From the NCBI GenBank assembly GCA_001600615.1, contig BCKK01000013.1, forward strand, positions 30,497 through 45,095: 14,599 nt of DNA, given 5' to 3'. The notes beneath the pieces are model-generated. The model had not been told where the DNA came from, did not search any database, and worked only from the letters and a program-made list of their open reading frames with translations. A program made the position numbers and the translations under genes. This stretch comes from Dioszegia crocea. Its lineage: Eukaryota; Basidiomycota; Tremellomycetes; Tremellales; Bulleribasidiaceae. Numbering within the stretch: position 1 is the first letter of the stretch; each line of letters begins with the position of its first letter. Shown here one piece after another: positions 1 through 9,464 of this stretch.

Positions 1-182
1 ACGGGAGCGAGGCGCCGGGCGATTTCGCCGATATCTTTGATCGCTTGGTCGACATCTCCAAGGTAATCAATCCTGGGCGAGGATGGCTGGGCAGTGAGTA
101 GGCAGCCGTCTGTAGCAGGGAGAGGATACGCGGCGTGATCAATGATTCGGTCCTTCTGCTCCTGGTGCGGGGTCCTCACCAT
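1..182 (-). CDS. Unidentified open frame, running off the left edge
   Basis: On the minus strand a frame is open from an ATG at 182-180 to the window edge, giving about 60 residues without a stop. An in-frame TAA lies three codons upstream of the ATG, inside the AT-rich island, so if this is coding, 182 is a possible start or lies just inside an exon. The N-terminus reads MVRTPHQEQKD and the visible end reads DIGEIARRLAP. I recognise no family. It does not continue the neighbouring adenylation domain: the expected GFRVEL-type sequence that follows motif A8 is absent. Its GC content matches the genes of this window rather than the island beside it. It could be the first exon of another gene, part of an inserted element, or chance. 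The frame is seen directly; coding status is inference. Confidence 0.3.
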   Translation of the reverse strand, partial: MVRTPHQEQKDRIIDHAAYPLPATDGCLLTAQPSSPRIDYLGDVDQAIKDIGEIARRLAP

Positions 183-185
183 CTG

Positions 186-360
186 GTCTTACTATTCTAA
201 TATATCAGCACTAATATTAATAAAATACTAATACTCGTCCTGATTCCTACTATATTATGGATAATAATAGCAGGCTGGGACTACTATTTACTATACTATT
301 ATTATAGACCCCCACCCTTCCCCCTACTATTATTAAGTAAATAAAATAATAATGGTAAAC
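186..360. other. AT-rich island with TA-rich simple sequence
   Basis: About 175 bp consist mostly of A and T, with recurring CTATTATT, TAATATTA and AATAATAAT words, broken by one short C-rich stretch near 308-325. The flanks on both sides are GC-balanced, so the composition changes sharply at both ends. The island begins where the adenylation-domain gene stops resembling its family. No open frame of note, tRNA or terminal inverted repeat is visible. It may be an insertion footprint, a decayed element end or an AT-rich intron or spacer; the sequence alone does not decide. Confidence 0.6.
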
Positions 361-361
361 A

Positions 362-1726
362 TTACCACGCCCCACCGAGGCCGTGAGAGCAGTTTTGCAT
401 CAAACTCACTTTGATTTTGATTTGATTGTCAATACGGCCCAGGTGCTCCAATTGGTCGTCTGAGCGCCACCGAGCCAGATCTTTGGTATTAAACATCAGT
501 CCGTGGCCTACAAACGTGTCTTCCCGCCAGGCTTTCGCAGTTGTCTCAGGTAGATTGAGATATCCGCGGGAGACGCCAGCTCCTCCCACCCACATCGTCC
601 CGGCCTCGCCAGACAAGCACGGCTGCAGCTCTTCGTCCAGAATATACACATTGGTGTTCGGTACGGGGGTCCCGATGCTGACACGATGATCGAAAACGTG
701 AAGCTGGACTGTATTGGCGATACTGATTTCTGTAGGACCGCAGCAGGTGTAGAAATTGTTATGACGCGACCATTGATCAGCGAGTTCTATTTTGTCAGCC
801 AAAATTCAGGGGTATAAGTTGAGCAATGTTTGCGCGACACTGACCTTGGGGACAGACCTCACCGCCAACTATGACGTTTCTTATATTAGGATATGTCGCA
901 GGGTAATGTTGGGCCAGCACCGAGGGGGTGGCAATGACAATGTCGACCGTGGCCAGTATCCGGCGCCATTCGGCCGACGTGTTTCCTCGAAGACAAAGCG
1001 TTGATCCATTCGCCATAGCGCCCAGAAATTCCCAAGCGCCCATATCGAAGGCAATATTAAGGAGCTGAGCAACTCGCATGCCGGGTCGCATGCCAATGTT
1101 TCCAGGGTATTGACAGAGAACTGCGGATCAGCCGAGGCTCAATGTATGATGGCTAGCAGCTCACAATTGGTGATGCCAGAATGTGTAACATCCACCCCTT
1201 TAGGGTTCCCCGTAGTACCCGAGGTGTAGATGACATAGATGCCATCACCACCCGAAGACCAGTCCTCCAGTGCAGCCCGACCGCTGTCGCTGGTCAGGTC
1301 ATCGACTGCAATATGATCGATGTTTATGGAGTCAACTCCGAATGACTCGGGACCGTATTCGCCCATCGTAAGGATGAGACCCGCGCCTGAGTCCCGTAAA
1401 ACGTGCTGCAGGGCTGATTCGGTGATGCTGTCTGCGTCCAGGGGAACGTATTGACCTCCCGCTTTAAGTACTGCCAGCACTGCAATACAATTTACTAAAG
1501 ACCGGCGCGCGAGGATGCAGACACGTCGTCCCGGACGAACGCCGCGATCGCGAAGGGGCCGAGCAAGCAAGTTGGATCGCCGGTCAAGGTCGCCGTACGT
1601 GATGCACTGGCCTAAGTGCTCGATTGCCGTAGCACGAGGTTGGAGTCGTGCATGGTGTGTGAAGGCATGGCGTAGACATTCGAACTGGACCGAGGTAGAT
1701 GGGCCGAAGTGTAAGGACAACGGCAT
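362..1726 (-). CDS. NRPS-type adenylation-domain gene, truncated after motif A8
   Basis: The product would activate an amino or aryl acid as an adenylate, as in non-ribosomal peptide synthetases. Exons are 1726-1165, 1120-845 and 786-410 (405 codons). The introns of 44 nt (1121-1164) and 58 nt (787-844) both have branch sites and restore the frame exactly within family motifs (TNFLCQYPG and CPQELADQW). Visible core motifs are A2 LKAGGQYVPLDA, A3 YTSGTTGNPKG, A4 FDMGAWE, A5 CCGPTE, A6 GVSRGYL, A7 NTKDLARW and A8 GRIDNQIKIK. In A7 the usual glycine of TGDL is lysine, although the aspartate is kept. After KIK comes a GTGAGT donor. Unspliced, the frame stops at 362. Motifs A9-A10, the carrier domain and anything after them are missing. 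The ATG at 1726 is the first in frame, with no condensation domain before it. It resembles adenylation domains of fungal siderophore-type synthetases and is probably a gene relic. Family call about 0.9 sure; functionality doubtful. Confidence 0.85.
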
Positions 1727-3498
1727 GGCTTGATTCGAAAACAGGAGCAATGAAGGCTGTGAGGGGGTAACGTCGGAGTTGTATGGAATGGGATGAGGGA
1801 GCTAAGAGGAGAATGCGATAGCTGAGACTGTGTAGGACTACCACATTGATTATGAACGACGTCTCGTGGGGGCGGTGGCAGGAGGAGGTTGGAGAGCAGC
1901 AGGGGGGGGGGAATGGCCTGGGAAGAGGATATTGACCATGATATATAGGGATGCCAATGCCAAGCTCGTGGGCGTTTCCTGTGAAACAGTGGGAGAGGAT
2001 GAGGGGTACGTTTGGCTGATTTCGGTCCTCGTCAGCACTCTCGGACTTCAGAGCTAATCGGATCCGCTTGACTGAAAGGCTCCATGCTATTCGCATGCGT
2101 TCACAGCCTGTCCAAATACGTTACGCTTACGCAAAGGAAGGCGCATCAGCTGCCGAGTATTACGGAATGCATATTCGCCTGCAAGCGGAAGCTCGGTCTC
2201 CCGTGCCTCCAGATCTCGTGATAATTCATATAATCGGGAGCAGGCGGGACAGCTGGTGGGACCGAAGTGGATGTATTCTATAAAGTGTCGACCCAGCTGC
2301 TTGGGTTTCCAACATTTCACAGCGGCACCGGTAAGTTCGGCTGTCTGTATCGGAAACAGATTGTGTGCGCGGCTGGCTCCTGTTGGGTGTCTCGGACCGC
2401 GGAGTATCAATCAGATCTCATTATTGCTTACCCGAGACATCTATTTTCAGGGAAATGTATCCCCAGCTGTTCACCGCGTGTCATACCAGCTGCCGAATAG
2501 GACGGAGATCCACGTCTACCTATTGCGGAATCTAGCTTTTCCCGCTTATTCCCATGTTACGTATACCAGTGGGTAATGCCGTATGTGGCAGCGGGAGCTT
2601 CAGTCGGTGTCAATGTAAGCTTTACATAACCCCTCCGTCCATACATCTAGCAGTAAATTAAATTTGATCCTCATCTCAACTCTAGAATCCCTAAAGCTTA
2701 GAGTGCTAAGAAAAGCAGCATAGTTCCACAAGCAAGTATCGCATATACTCCCTGTCTTCTCTTCGGTTTTAGAGCGTTTCAATAGCTGCAGAAGTCATCT
2801 AGTAACTTTCTTGAATGCTCCTACATTCGCACCCTGTACTGCCTGTCTTCAAAGATAGCAACTTCGCGGCGGGTATGCTGCAGAGACCATTAGGGGGGAA
2901 CCTTGACTTGCACGTTCAGCGCATGGCCCCGCAGGTTTCAACACGCTGCTGATCTGACCGCAGCTCACAGGGCGATGGGGAGTCGTGATGAGCCGACGTG
3001 TAGTTTAGCTATCCCATTGTCCTTCCTAATGGTGTATAAGACCGCGAACGAGTTTATATCACTTGAATGGGATAATGACAGCCGGAGTGGGACTACGAGA
3101 TCTGTGAGGCTGGAAGACCTACCTGCGCTAGAACGCCACGCCCGCCTCGGCGACAAGGTGGGGGAGGCGGGTCTGAACCCCAGTCTTGTTCAGCTATTGG
3201 CAAATGAGCTGCTGGTTATATTCACAGCTTAGGGCAGATGTCTATGCTAATCGGCAGGATTATACGGAGACGCTTAGAGAGCAGCAATCTTTGCTTCAAT
3301 CTCGGGCGGAGTCTCAATTCGAAACGAATCCTGATTGTCATGACCGCAGCACTGGTGAAAGTTGAAGCTTTAGGGTGAAGGTAGATTATCAAGAGCAGTA
3401 CGGGGGATACATTGGTTTCGAGTGTCTCCCTCATATATGTACAGGGCTGTCTAGTCTGGCTACTCGGCTACCTGTCTACTAGCTACTATGTCTTCACT
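1727..3498. other. Gene-poor stretch, no convincing coding region
   Basis: About 1.8 kb lie upstream of the adenylation-domain gene. Several frames are open for 60-170 codons on both strands (minus 2096-1584, minus 2410-2087, plus 2256-2576, plus 2903-3232), but they overlap one another, show no recognisable domain and lack flanking introns that would join them. The plus frame at 2903-3232 is the most protein-like in wording and could be a decayed fragment. A G-rich tract lies at 1867-1911. I see no tRNA, terminal repeat or transposase signature. The part nearest the adenylation gene presumably contained its promoter. Confidence 0.5.
1867..1911 (+). other. G-rich tract with possible G-quadruplex
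   Basis: The plus strand has GGGGG at 1868-1872, closely spaced GG pairs (GGTGG, GGAGG, TTGG), and a run of ten G at 1902-1911. This arrangement could fold as a G-quadruplex. It lies about 140-185 bp upstream of the start codon of the minus-strand adenylation gene. A long homopolymer run is also a place where assembly errors occur. Confidence 0.4.
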
Positions 3499-3569
3499 TA
3501 TGTAGCCTATGTAGCCTATGTAACTATGTAGCCTATGTAGCCTATGTAGCCTATGGAGCTTATGTAGCC
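3499..3569. repeat. 9-bp tandem repeat, unit TATGTAGCC, eight units
   Basis: Units start at 3499, 3508, 3517, 3525, 3534, 3543, 3552 and 3561. Six are exact TATGTAGCC. The third is an 8-bp TATGTAAC and the seventh is TATGGAGCT. Related GTAGC and CTAGC words lie just outside (for example at 3459-3490 and 3614-3620), suggesting an older, longer array. No gene crosses it. It behaves like a minisatellite; a regulatory role is not shown. Confidence 0.9.
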
Positions 3570-4338
3570 CAATTGTGAGGCTATCTATTAAGCTACATGT
3601 CGCCACTTTGTACGTATGTAGCAGTGACGACATAACGGCACATCACGTCATTCAGACGTTTCGCCTAATCTCAATAAGCACGTTGCGATGGCGATACAGG
3701 GATTTACGAGTGTTTAGACTGAGGACGGGCTGCGAAATGCGTCCGATAGACACTTCCGTCGACATCATGCCCCTGCCAGAAGCGGATGATCGCCCTGCCC
3801 AACCCGCCCCCCTCCGCTCGAGCCTCATGGTAATTGCTAATATGATTTGAATCCCCATATCGCACCGGCCAGAACGTCTATCCGCGGTCTCCCTCACATT
3901 TCCTGAACATACCGACAATCTGGCGGCTGGCTTGAGTAGAAAGCAGGACCCACGGCGTTGCTGTGCGCTGGAGAGGAGTTAGTATGCGCCTCCCTGCCGC
4001 GCGGCCTGGCGGAAATGCTTCCAAACCGAAAGGGGGGTTGTCTCGTAGGAACGACATTGGGTGGTTCCCCTGGCTTTTTAAGCTGGATGTTATAAATAGC
4101 TAGGCCGGTCTTATGAATCTCAGACTTTTGTAGGGCAGTTCTTGCTCGGGCACCATAGATTAGTGATACCTGATCCTGCATGATACATCTAGACCAGCCC
4201 CGTAGAGAGACGTAGAAACTGCCCAGAATATAATATCTTTGATTCCCCATCCCTGAATGGCCGCACTCTCGAACTTCCCGTCATAGCACTCAAAGGATTT
4301 TGCCCACTTTCCTCCTCTTGCCGCCCCCGGCCCTGGCC
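3570..4338. other. Intergenic region downstream of the cohesin gene, with an orphan TATA box
   Basis: This stretch lies 3' of the minus-strand cohesin gene and must contain its 3' UTR and polyadenylation region, probably near 4338-4100. A strong TATA-like word, TATAAATA, stands at 4091-4098, but no plus-strand gene follows within reach because the cohesin gene is antisense there. Short open frames on both strands (for example plus 3575-3850 and minus 4250-3894) show no domain or intron structure. I see no RNA gene. Confidence 0.45.
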
Positions 4339-7300
4339 TCAGCCTCGACATCGACACTCTCGCTCCTCTCTCTGCCTCCCATTCTGACTACTCCCCGCCT
4401 CAGCACCTCCTTGACTACTGGGCAGATCCCCAAAGTCCGCATCGGCGAAATCGACATCTTGGTCTAGGTCGAGAATCAGATCGGTCAAATCGACCTTTGG
4501 TTCGTCGTCGTCGTCCTCACCCGCGGTTTCGTCGTCACCTTTGCCATTGACGACGGTGACCTCATCCCCCTCCCCAAGCTGGAAAGCCCCATCTCCTTCT
4601 TGTTCCTCCTCGGTAGATTCCGCCGCTTTCCCCTTGCCTTCACTCTCCGACGCTCGTTCCAACCCCCGAGGAGGCTTTCGCACGGGCGTGGGAGATCGAT
4701 CCCCACCCTCTCCATGCTTCTCAGCTTCAGGTGCAAGCGGGGGCGATGATGTCTCCGACCTCTCTCTCTCCTCATCTTTTTCCACCACTTTTGCCCTTCC
4801 TTTCCCTTTTCGATCCCCAATTACCACCTGCCAACTCGCAGCCTTCACACCTTGGTCCCTCCCGGCAATAGCCACCAGTCGCCTCTCGTACACCCTATAT
4901 CCCTCCCATCCCTTCCCCGTCCCGATTTTCAGACCAATCCCGCCCATCGCTTCCTGCATATGGCTCTTGAGCTTCAGGGCATCCCGACCGCCCAGTGGAC
5001 CGAGAAGAACCGCGAGAACTTTAAACCAACCGGCCAAAGCCCGAGCACGCTTGGCTGCCAGACGCAATTTGACATCTCTCGACTTGTTGGCCTTTTCTTG
5101 CTTGACGTAGTTGCCTACACGCTGGGCAATGTAGTCGATCGAGGCGAGGTGGAAATCGTATACGTCCGAGGGTGCGAGTTGTTTTAGGATTGTGAAGTGG
5201 GTGCCGTGGATGATGAAGGCGGAGGATACGAGTTTGACGAGGGAAAGGGTGGATGAGGGATCGGAGTGGTCGTCAGAGTCGAGATAGGTGTTGAAGGACT
5301 GTATGAGTCAGCTTTACTTTAAAGTGTACAAGCCCGGGGCAACTTACAGCTTGTAGAGCCGACCCAGCAACATGCTGCACTGTATCTGCCTCCCGGTTAT
5401 AGAGCCCCTCATCCCTCAGCACATCGACCAGCTTCTTGACTATTGCATCGTAAGTCGAACCAAATCGGCCATAGTGTGCCAAAGGCTCTTTGGCATGCTC
5501 GACTTCCAGCACGCCGGTGCGGATCGAGGCGACAAAGACGGAGACGAGCTGGTGGAATTCGAAGGTCTGGGTAGGGGGGAGGTGGACGTCATCTCAACAC
5601 GTCAGCCAAATGAGTCGGTAGATAGACGTGACGGCGGGCGACATTTGGGTATGAAGGCGGAGGATGGGAGGTTGAGATGGGTGGAGAGGCCGAAAGACGA
5701 GAAAAGGGAGATGAAGAGAAAGGGTAGATGAAGGCAACACAACTCACCCGTTGACTTTGCTCCTTGCGTAACCTGTACTTCCTGCAGATCCGAGACATAC
5801 CGGTCCACAGCACCTTGGAATGAGCCTCCAAGCCTATGCTGGACCTCTTCCTCCATTTTCAGCGAAGCAGCCTTGGCAGCTGGCGCAGAAGATTTGGACG
5901 AGAATAAGACGTAGGTATTGAGGAAGCAGACCAACGCCTAGAAACATCAGCTAAACTCTTACTCTATCATCTGGGCGGCGATGTGCAACTCACCTGTCGC
6001 CTGACTGACTCCGCCGCATTGCTACGCTCAGTCAATGCGAGCCCCTTGAATACCTTGACCACCCTGTCCCGCCTCTGGACCAGCGCATCAACCTTGGACT
6101 CGTCCGCTGCGTCCTCGGGCGAGAAGCGCTGGAAAAGCCAGGTGAGGTGGAGGAAGACGACTTGCATGGCGTATTCGACGAGCTGCAGAATTAGCGCTAG
6201 ATCCAAAGTGGTTGGCTCCATCCCGGATGTAGGGTGATGAGGAAGTATGAGGAAGGTTGAAGAATGGGTGGGGAAGTATGAGGAAGATTGAAGGCATGCC
6301 AATTCCTTCCCCTTCGCCTTAACTCCACCTCCACCCTGACGCTCATTCATTCCGGAGCCATTCTCACTCAACCATGACAGAAGAGGACGCAAGCAGAAAC
6401 CTCGACAAAGACTTACCTTTCGCTCCTCCTTATACCCCACCTCGCCCCTAGCCACAAACTCGCACACAATCTCCCATCCTGAACTCTGGCCGCCCTCAAT
6501 ATCCTCCATGACATCTACACAATCCCTACTCCGCTCCAACAGGCTCAACCTGAGCATAATGGCCTCCAAGGCCGCAATCTCCTCATCACCAAGTTGGAGA
6601 TCGCTGACATCCTCGCCGTCCAGCGCATCACGCAAAGAGTTGAATATGGCCTCGGTAAGGTCGGCAAGTTTCTTGGTATTGTTCGATGAGAGGGAGGTGT
6701 TGGCGCTGAGAGTGTTGATAGCGCTCATGGCTGCAGTGAGGAGGGTAGGGTCGGTTTGAGAGAGGAATTGCTTGGTTAGGTCATCCCAGAGACTATCATA
6801 GGCCTTGTTTGTCAGCCTTGAACTCAAAATGTTGACGAGGTAGCTTACGGTGCTTTTTCGCATGTCTAGATAGAGCTCCAACTTCATCATTGCCGGTATA
6901 CCCAGAATGGCAGTCATGCGTTGAACATCCGACTGATTCTTGCTAATCAACCTCGGTAGAACATTCATCAGGACTTTCGTTCGCTCATCTTCATTCTCTT
7001 CCTGGATCCGTCAGCTCAGTCTTTGCGGTCTGGAGTTGGACTTACGAGGTCAGATCGTATAATGGCAAGAGCCACAAACATCATCAACCCTTCTTCTTCC
7101 TCGCTCAACAACCACCCATCCTCCATATATGTCGAATGGTCCAGCAACAGATAATCCACCAATCCCACCCAATCACCCATCACCTCTATACGCGGATGAG
7201 ACACCTCGACGGCCGCTTCACCCCGGACCGTCAAAGTAGCCACTGACATACTTGACTCTTTGTCCTCATCCCCATCTTGATCTTCACCGCCATTCCTCCC

Positions 7301-9216
7301 ATCAATCTCCAGAGCAGTCTCCACCAGCAGACCCGCCGCCGCTTTCCATCCGATATACTTGCCCATATCCTCTTCGCCTACCGCTTTGCCTCTCTTCTTC
7401 TTCTGCCCTCCAGCTTCGCTCTGCAGCTTCTGAACCCGCTCCTCCCATAATCCCAAAAAGAACCCGCCGATGGCACGTCGGATCTTGGGCTCAGGGTCAA
7501 AAACGAGTTGAGCAACTTTAGACCTCTCCTCCAGGTCCTCATCTTGCAGTATGCCCGTCTTGTCAATTTGAGCAATGACTTCGAGGGCGCGCACTCGGAC
7601 GCTGAGATCGACGTCTCGAAGGGCCATCTCAATTAGGCGCGGGGCGAGACGGAGAGTGACGGTGCGGGCATTGTTGATGAAAGAGTCGCGAGTGTAGAGG
7701 GTGGACAGAGCTTTGACAGTTTCGCTTCGGGCGGTTGCGTCCTGGTATGTTAGCTGGAAGATCGACACGCGAGGTCTCAAAAGCTTACAGGATCATTACA
7801 GCCTCGCGAGAAGTAGTTGAGATACTGTCTATCGACAAATTTCTCGGGATAGGCCTTGACCCAAACTCCCAGTTCCTTCAGGCAGTCTGTGCGGATTGCC
7901 GAGTCGGAATCTCGAACACGGTGAACAAAGACCCTATCTTGTCAGTTCTGTCCTGGGCAGACGAGCTCAGCTGAACTCACACATCCACAGTCTCCTGCAT
8001 CAACCCCTCGAGCGTGACCTTCATCTCATGCGCCTCCTTGACCTTCTTCTCCGCCTCCTTGACCCGCTTCAACCCAGCAGCCGTCTTGCCCGCCTTCTTC
8101 GCCTCGGCCTCTCTTTGTCTTTGCTTCATGCTCAGATCCTTGCTCACATCTGCCGCTACGTCGCATAGCGCCGAAGTGATTTTCATAGACATATAAGTGG
8201 CGGTGTGTCTCAGTGGTCTGAGGGCGGAAGTGGACAGGTTGTGCAGCCAGGACTGTAGGAGTGGGAGAAGCGGAGTTGAGTGGGTAGTCGATTCGGTCGA
8301 TTGGTATAGGAGTGGGGTTTGAGAGAGGGTTTTGACGAGTTGAGACAGGAAGAGATTGAGATTGGATTTGAATGGTTTGAGAGTTTTGGTTCGGGAGATC
8401 AAGGGGTAGATCGCCGCGGTATTCTGGAATGTCAGCTGGCGTCCGAGCCAAAGTTTACTGACGCTGTAACTGACCTGTGCACTTTCCTCCTCAATCTTTT
8501 CCACAGCATCCGCTATACCGTCCATATCCATCGCCTCATCCTCGTCCACATCCGCCAACAAGCCACAACACCGGATCACAAACAGAACCAGCTGATGAAC
8601 CGTTTCCTTCTCTCCCGCATCATCACCCGCTGCGCCTTGGTAAGATTCGACCCAGTCTTCAACAATGGTATTGAGAGCAATGTCGGCATTCAGCAGAGCG
8701 TCTGAACATTAGCAAGGAGCTATTTCGGATAAGATCAAAAGAAGACATACTGAATAGCGAAGAATCATCCTTCATTCCCTCAAGCTCTGTTGCGCCTGCG
8801 GTTCCGGAGACCTCAGCCTGGGTTGCCTTCTTCCTCGTTTTTCTGGGTTTATCTGCGGTAGCACCAGGTGTCTTCTTTTGGGTTCCATTCGCAGCTCGCT
8901 TCTTCTTGGATAAAGCCGCTGGGGCCTCTTCGTCTGATACGTCCGAATCGGCTTCTTCAGAGTGCTGATGTGATCAGCTTTGTACCTCGCTGATGACGAT
9001 CCACTTACCTCTGATTCACCATCCTCATCATCGAGTCTGCGCTTCTTTCCTGCCGCACCTGCATAGGCATCAGTAAATTCTCGTCGACCCGGCTTCCTTC
9101 CCTGACGAACCCTTTGTGGGGATAGGCTCATATTTCTCCACGGCCTTTCTCGCCCTACCTCCTCGCCTTGGCTCTGGTGCGTTGTCTGTGTCCTCCATGA
9201 TGATATCACGAGACAT
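4339..9216 (-). CDS. SCC3: Cohesin subunit Scc3/SA (STAG family), 13 exons
   Basis: This nuclear subunit binds the kleisin of the cohesin ring and helps load and hold it on chromatin. Exons are 9216-9111, 9058-9009, 8964-8751, 8701-8475, 8423-7981, 7933-7789, 7741-7046, 7001-6849, 6803-6417, 6182-5994, 5937-5748, 5592-5348 and 5298-4339, totalling 4005 nt (1334 residues). The N-terminus is basic and acidic low complexity. The STAG domain covers about residues 124-290 (LFNALLNADIAL, then RPLRHTATYMSMK). A charged helical linker follows at about 290-345. The stromalin conservative domain starts near 347 (FVHRVRDSDSAIR, LKELGVWVKAYP) and leads into HEAT-like helices (RVRALEVIAQIDKTG, FDPEPKIRRAI). 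The tail at about 1244-1307 is strongly acidic. Ten introns are 44-56 nt. Introns 9 (6183-6416, 234 nt) and 11 (5593-5747, 155 nt) are longer, and intron 9 is frame-neutral, so its boundaries are the least certain. A second ATG lies at 9198. Confidence 0.93.
6239..6293. repeat. Duplicated 24-bp segment inside cohesin intron 9
   Basis: Two copies of a purine-rich 24-mer (plus strand: 6239-6262 and 6270-6293) match at 22 of 24 positions with a 7-bp spacer, so the period is 31 bp. Both lie in the unusually long, stop-free intron 9 of the cohesin gene. On the coding strand they are pyrimidine-rich (CTTCAAYCTTCCTCATACTT), and they lie roughly 50-110 nt upstream of the chosen CTGCAG acceptor. A local duplication probably accounts for part of the intron's length. 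Confidence 0.8.
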
Positions 9217-9464
9217 TGATAAGGGGTTAAGGATGAAGTATATGTGAGAGAGAGAGAGGACGCGGGGTGGAGGCAGGTGACGCGTCAGACCAAAGTCACA
9301 CCCGGACATCGCCGCCGAGTGAGTGGGGAAAGGTTGGGGTCCCCACACTCTCTCCCTCCCTCTCTTCCCCAGCCACAATCTACTCTAGGCTATACATACA
9401 TCCATCTCATACACCGAGTAGCTATAGCGCATCCGAGTGAGGTACAGAAGGAGGAGCCTCAATC
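9217..9464. promoter_or_regulatory. Divergent promoter between SCC3 and SPO7-like genes
   Basis: The 248 bp separate the two start codons and must hold both promoters and both 5' UTRs. On the SCC3 side there is a GA-repeat tract (9246-9259, GAGAGAGAGAGAGG) about 30-45 bp from its ATG. On the SPO7 side there is a pyrimidine tract of CTC and CCT words (about 9347-9370), followed by TATACATACAT at 9391-9401. No consensus TATA box at a standard distance is seen for either gene. Co-regulation is possible but not shown. Confidence 0.7.

Noticed and set aside
180..409. Joining the adenylation gene (GTGAGT donor at 409) to the open frame 182-1 by a long AT-rich intron
   Set aside because: Possible acceptors exist (for example a CCAG just before 182), but the joined protein lacks the sequence that always follows motif A8.
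1584..2096. 170-codon minus-strand frame overlapping the start of the adenylation gene
   Set aside because: It is in a different frame from the adenylation domain, shows no domain, and its downstream half overlaps clear coding sequence.
2903..3232. 109-codon plus-strand frame as a real gene
   Set aside because: No recognisable domain, no flanking introns, and an overlapping minus-strand frame is open over most of the same stretch; kept only as a possible relic.
3499..3569. CRISPR-like array
   Set aside because: Units of 9 bp follow one another without spacers; this is a plain tandem repeat in a fungal genome.
4541..5110. 189-codon plus-strand open frame rich in Ser and Pro
   Set aside because: It is antisense to the last SCC3 exon; its composition is the mirror of the acidic and Gly/Lys-rich coding strand, which has family similarity and splice support.
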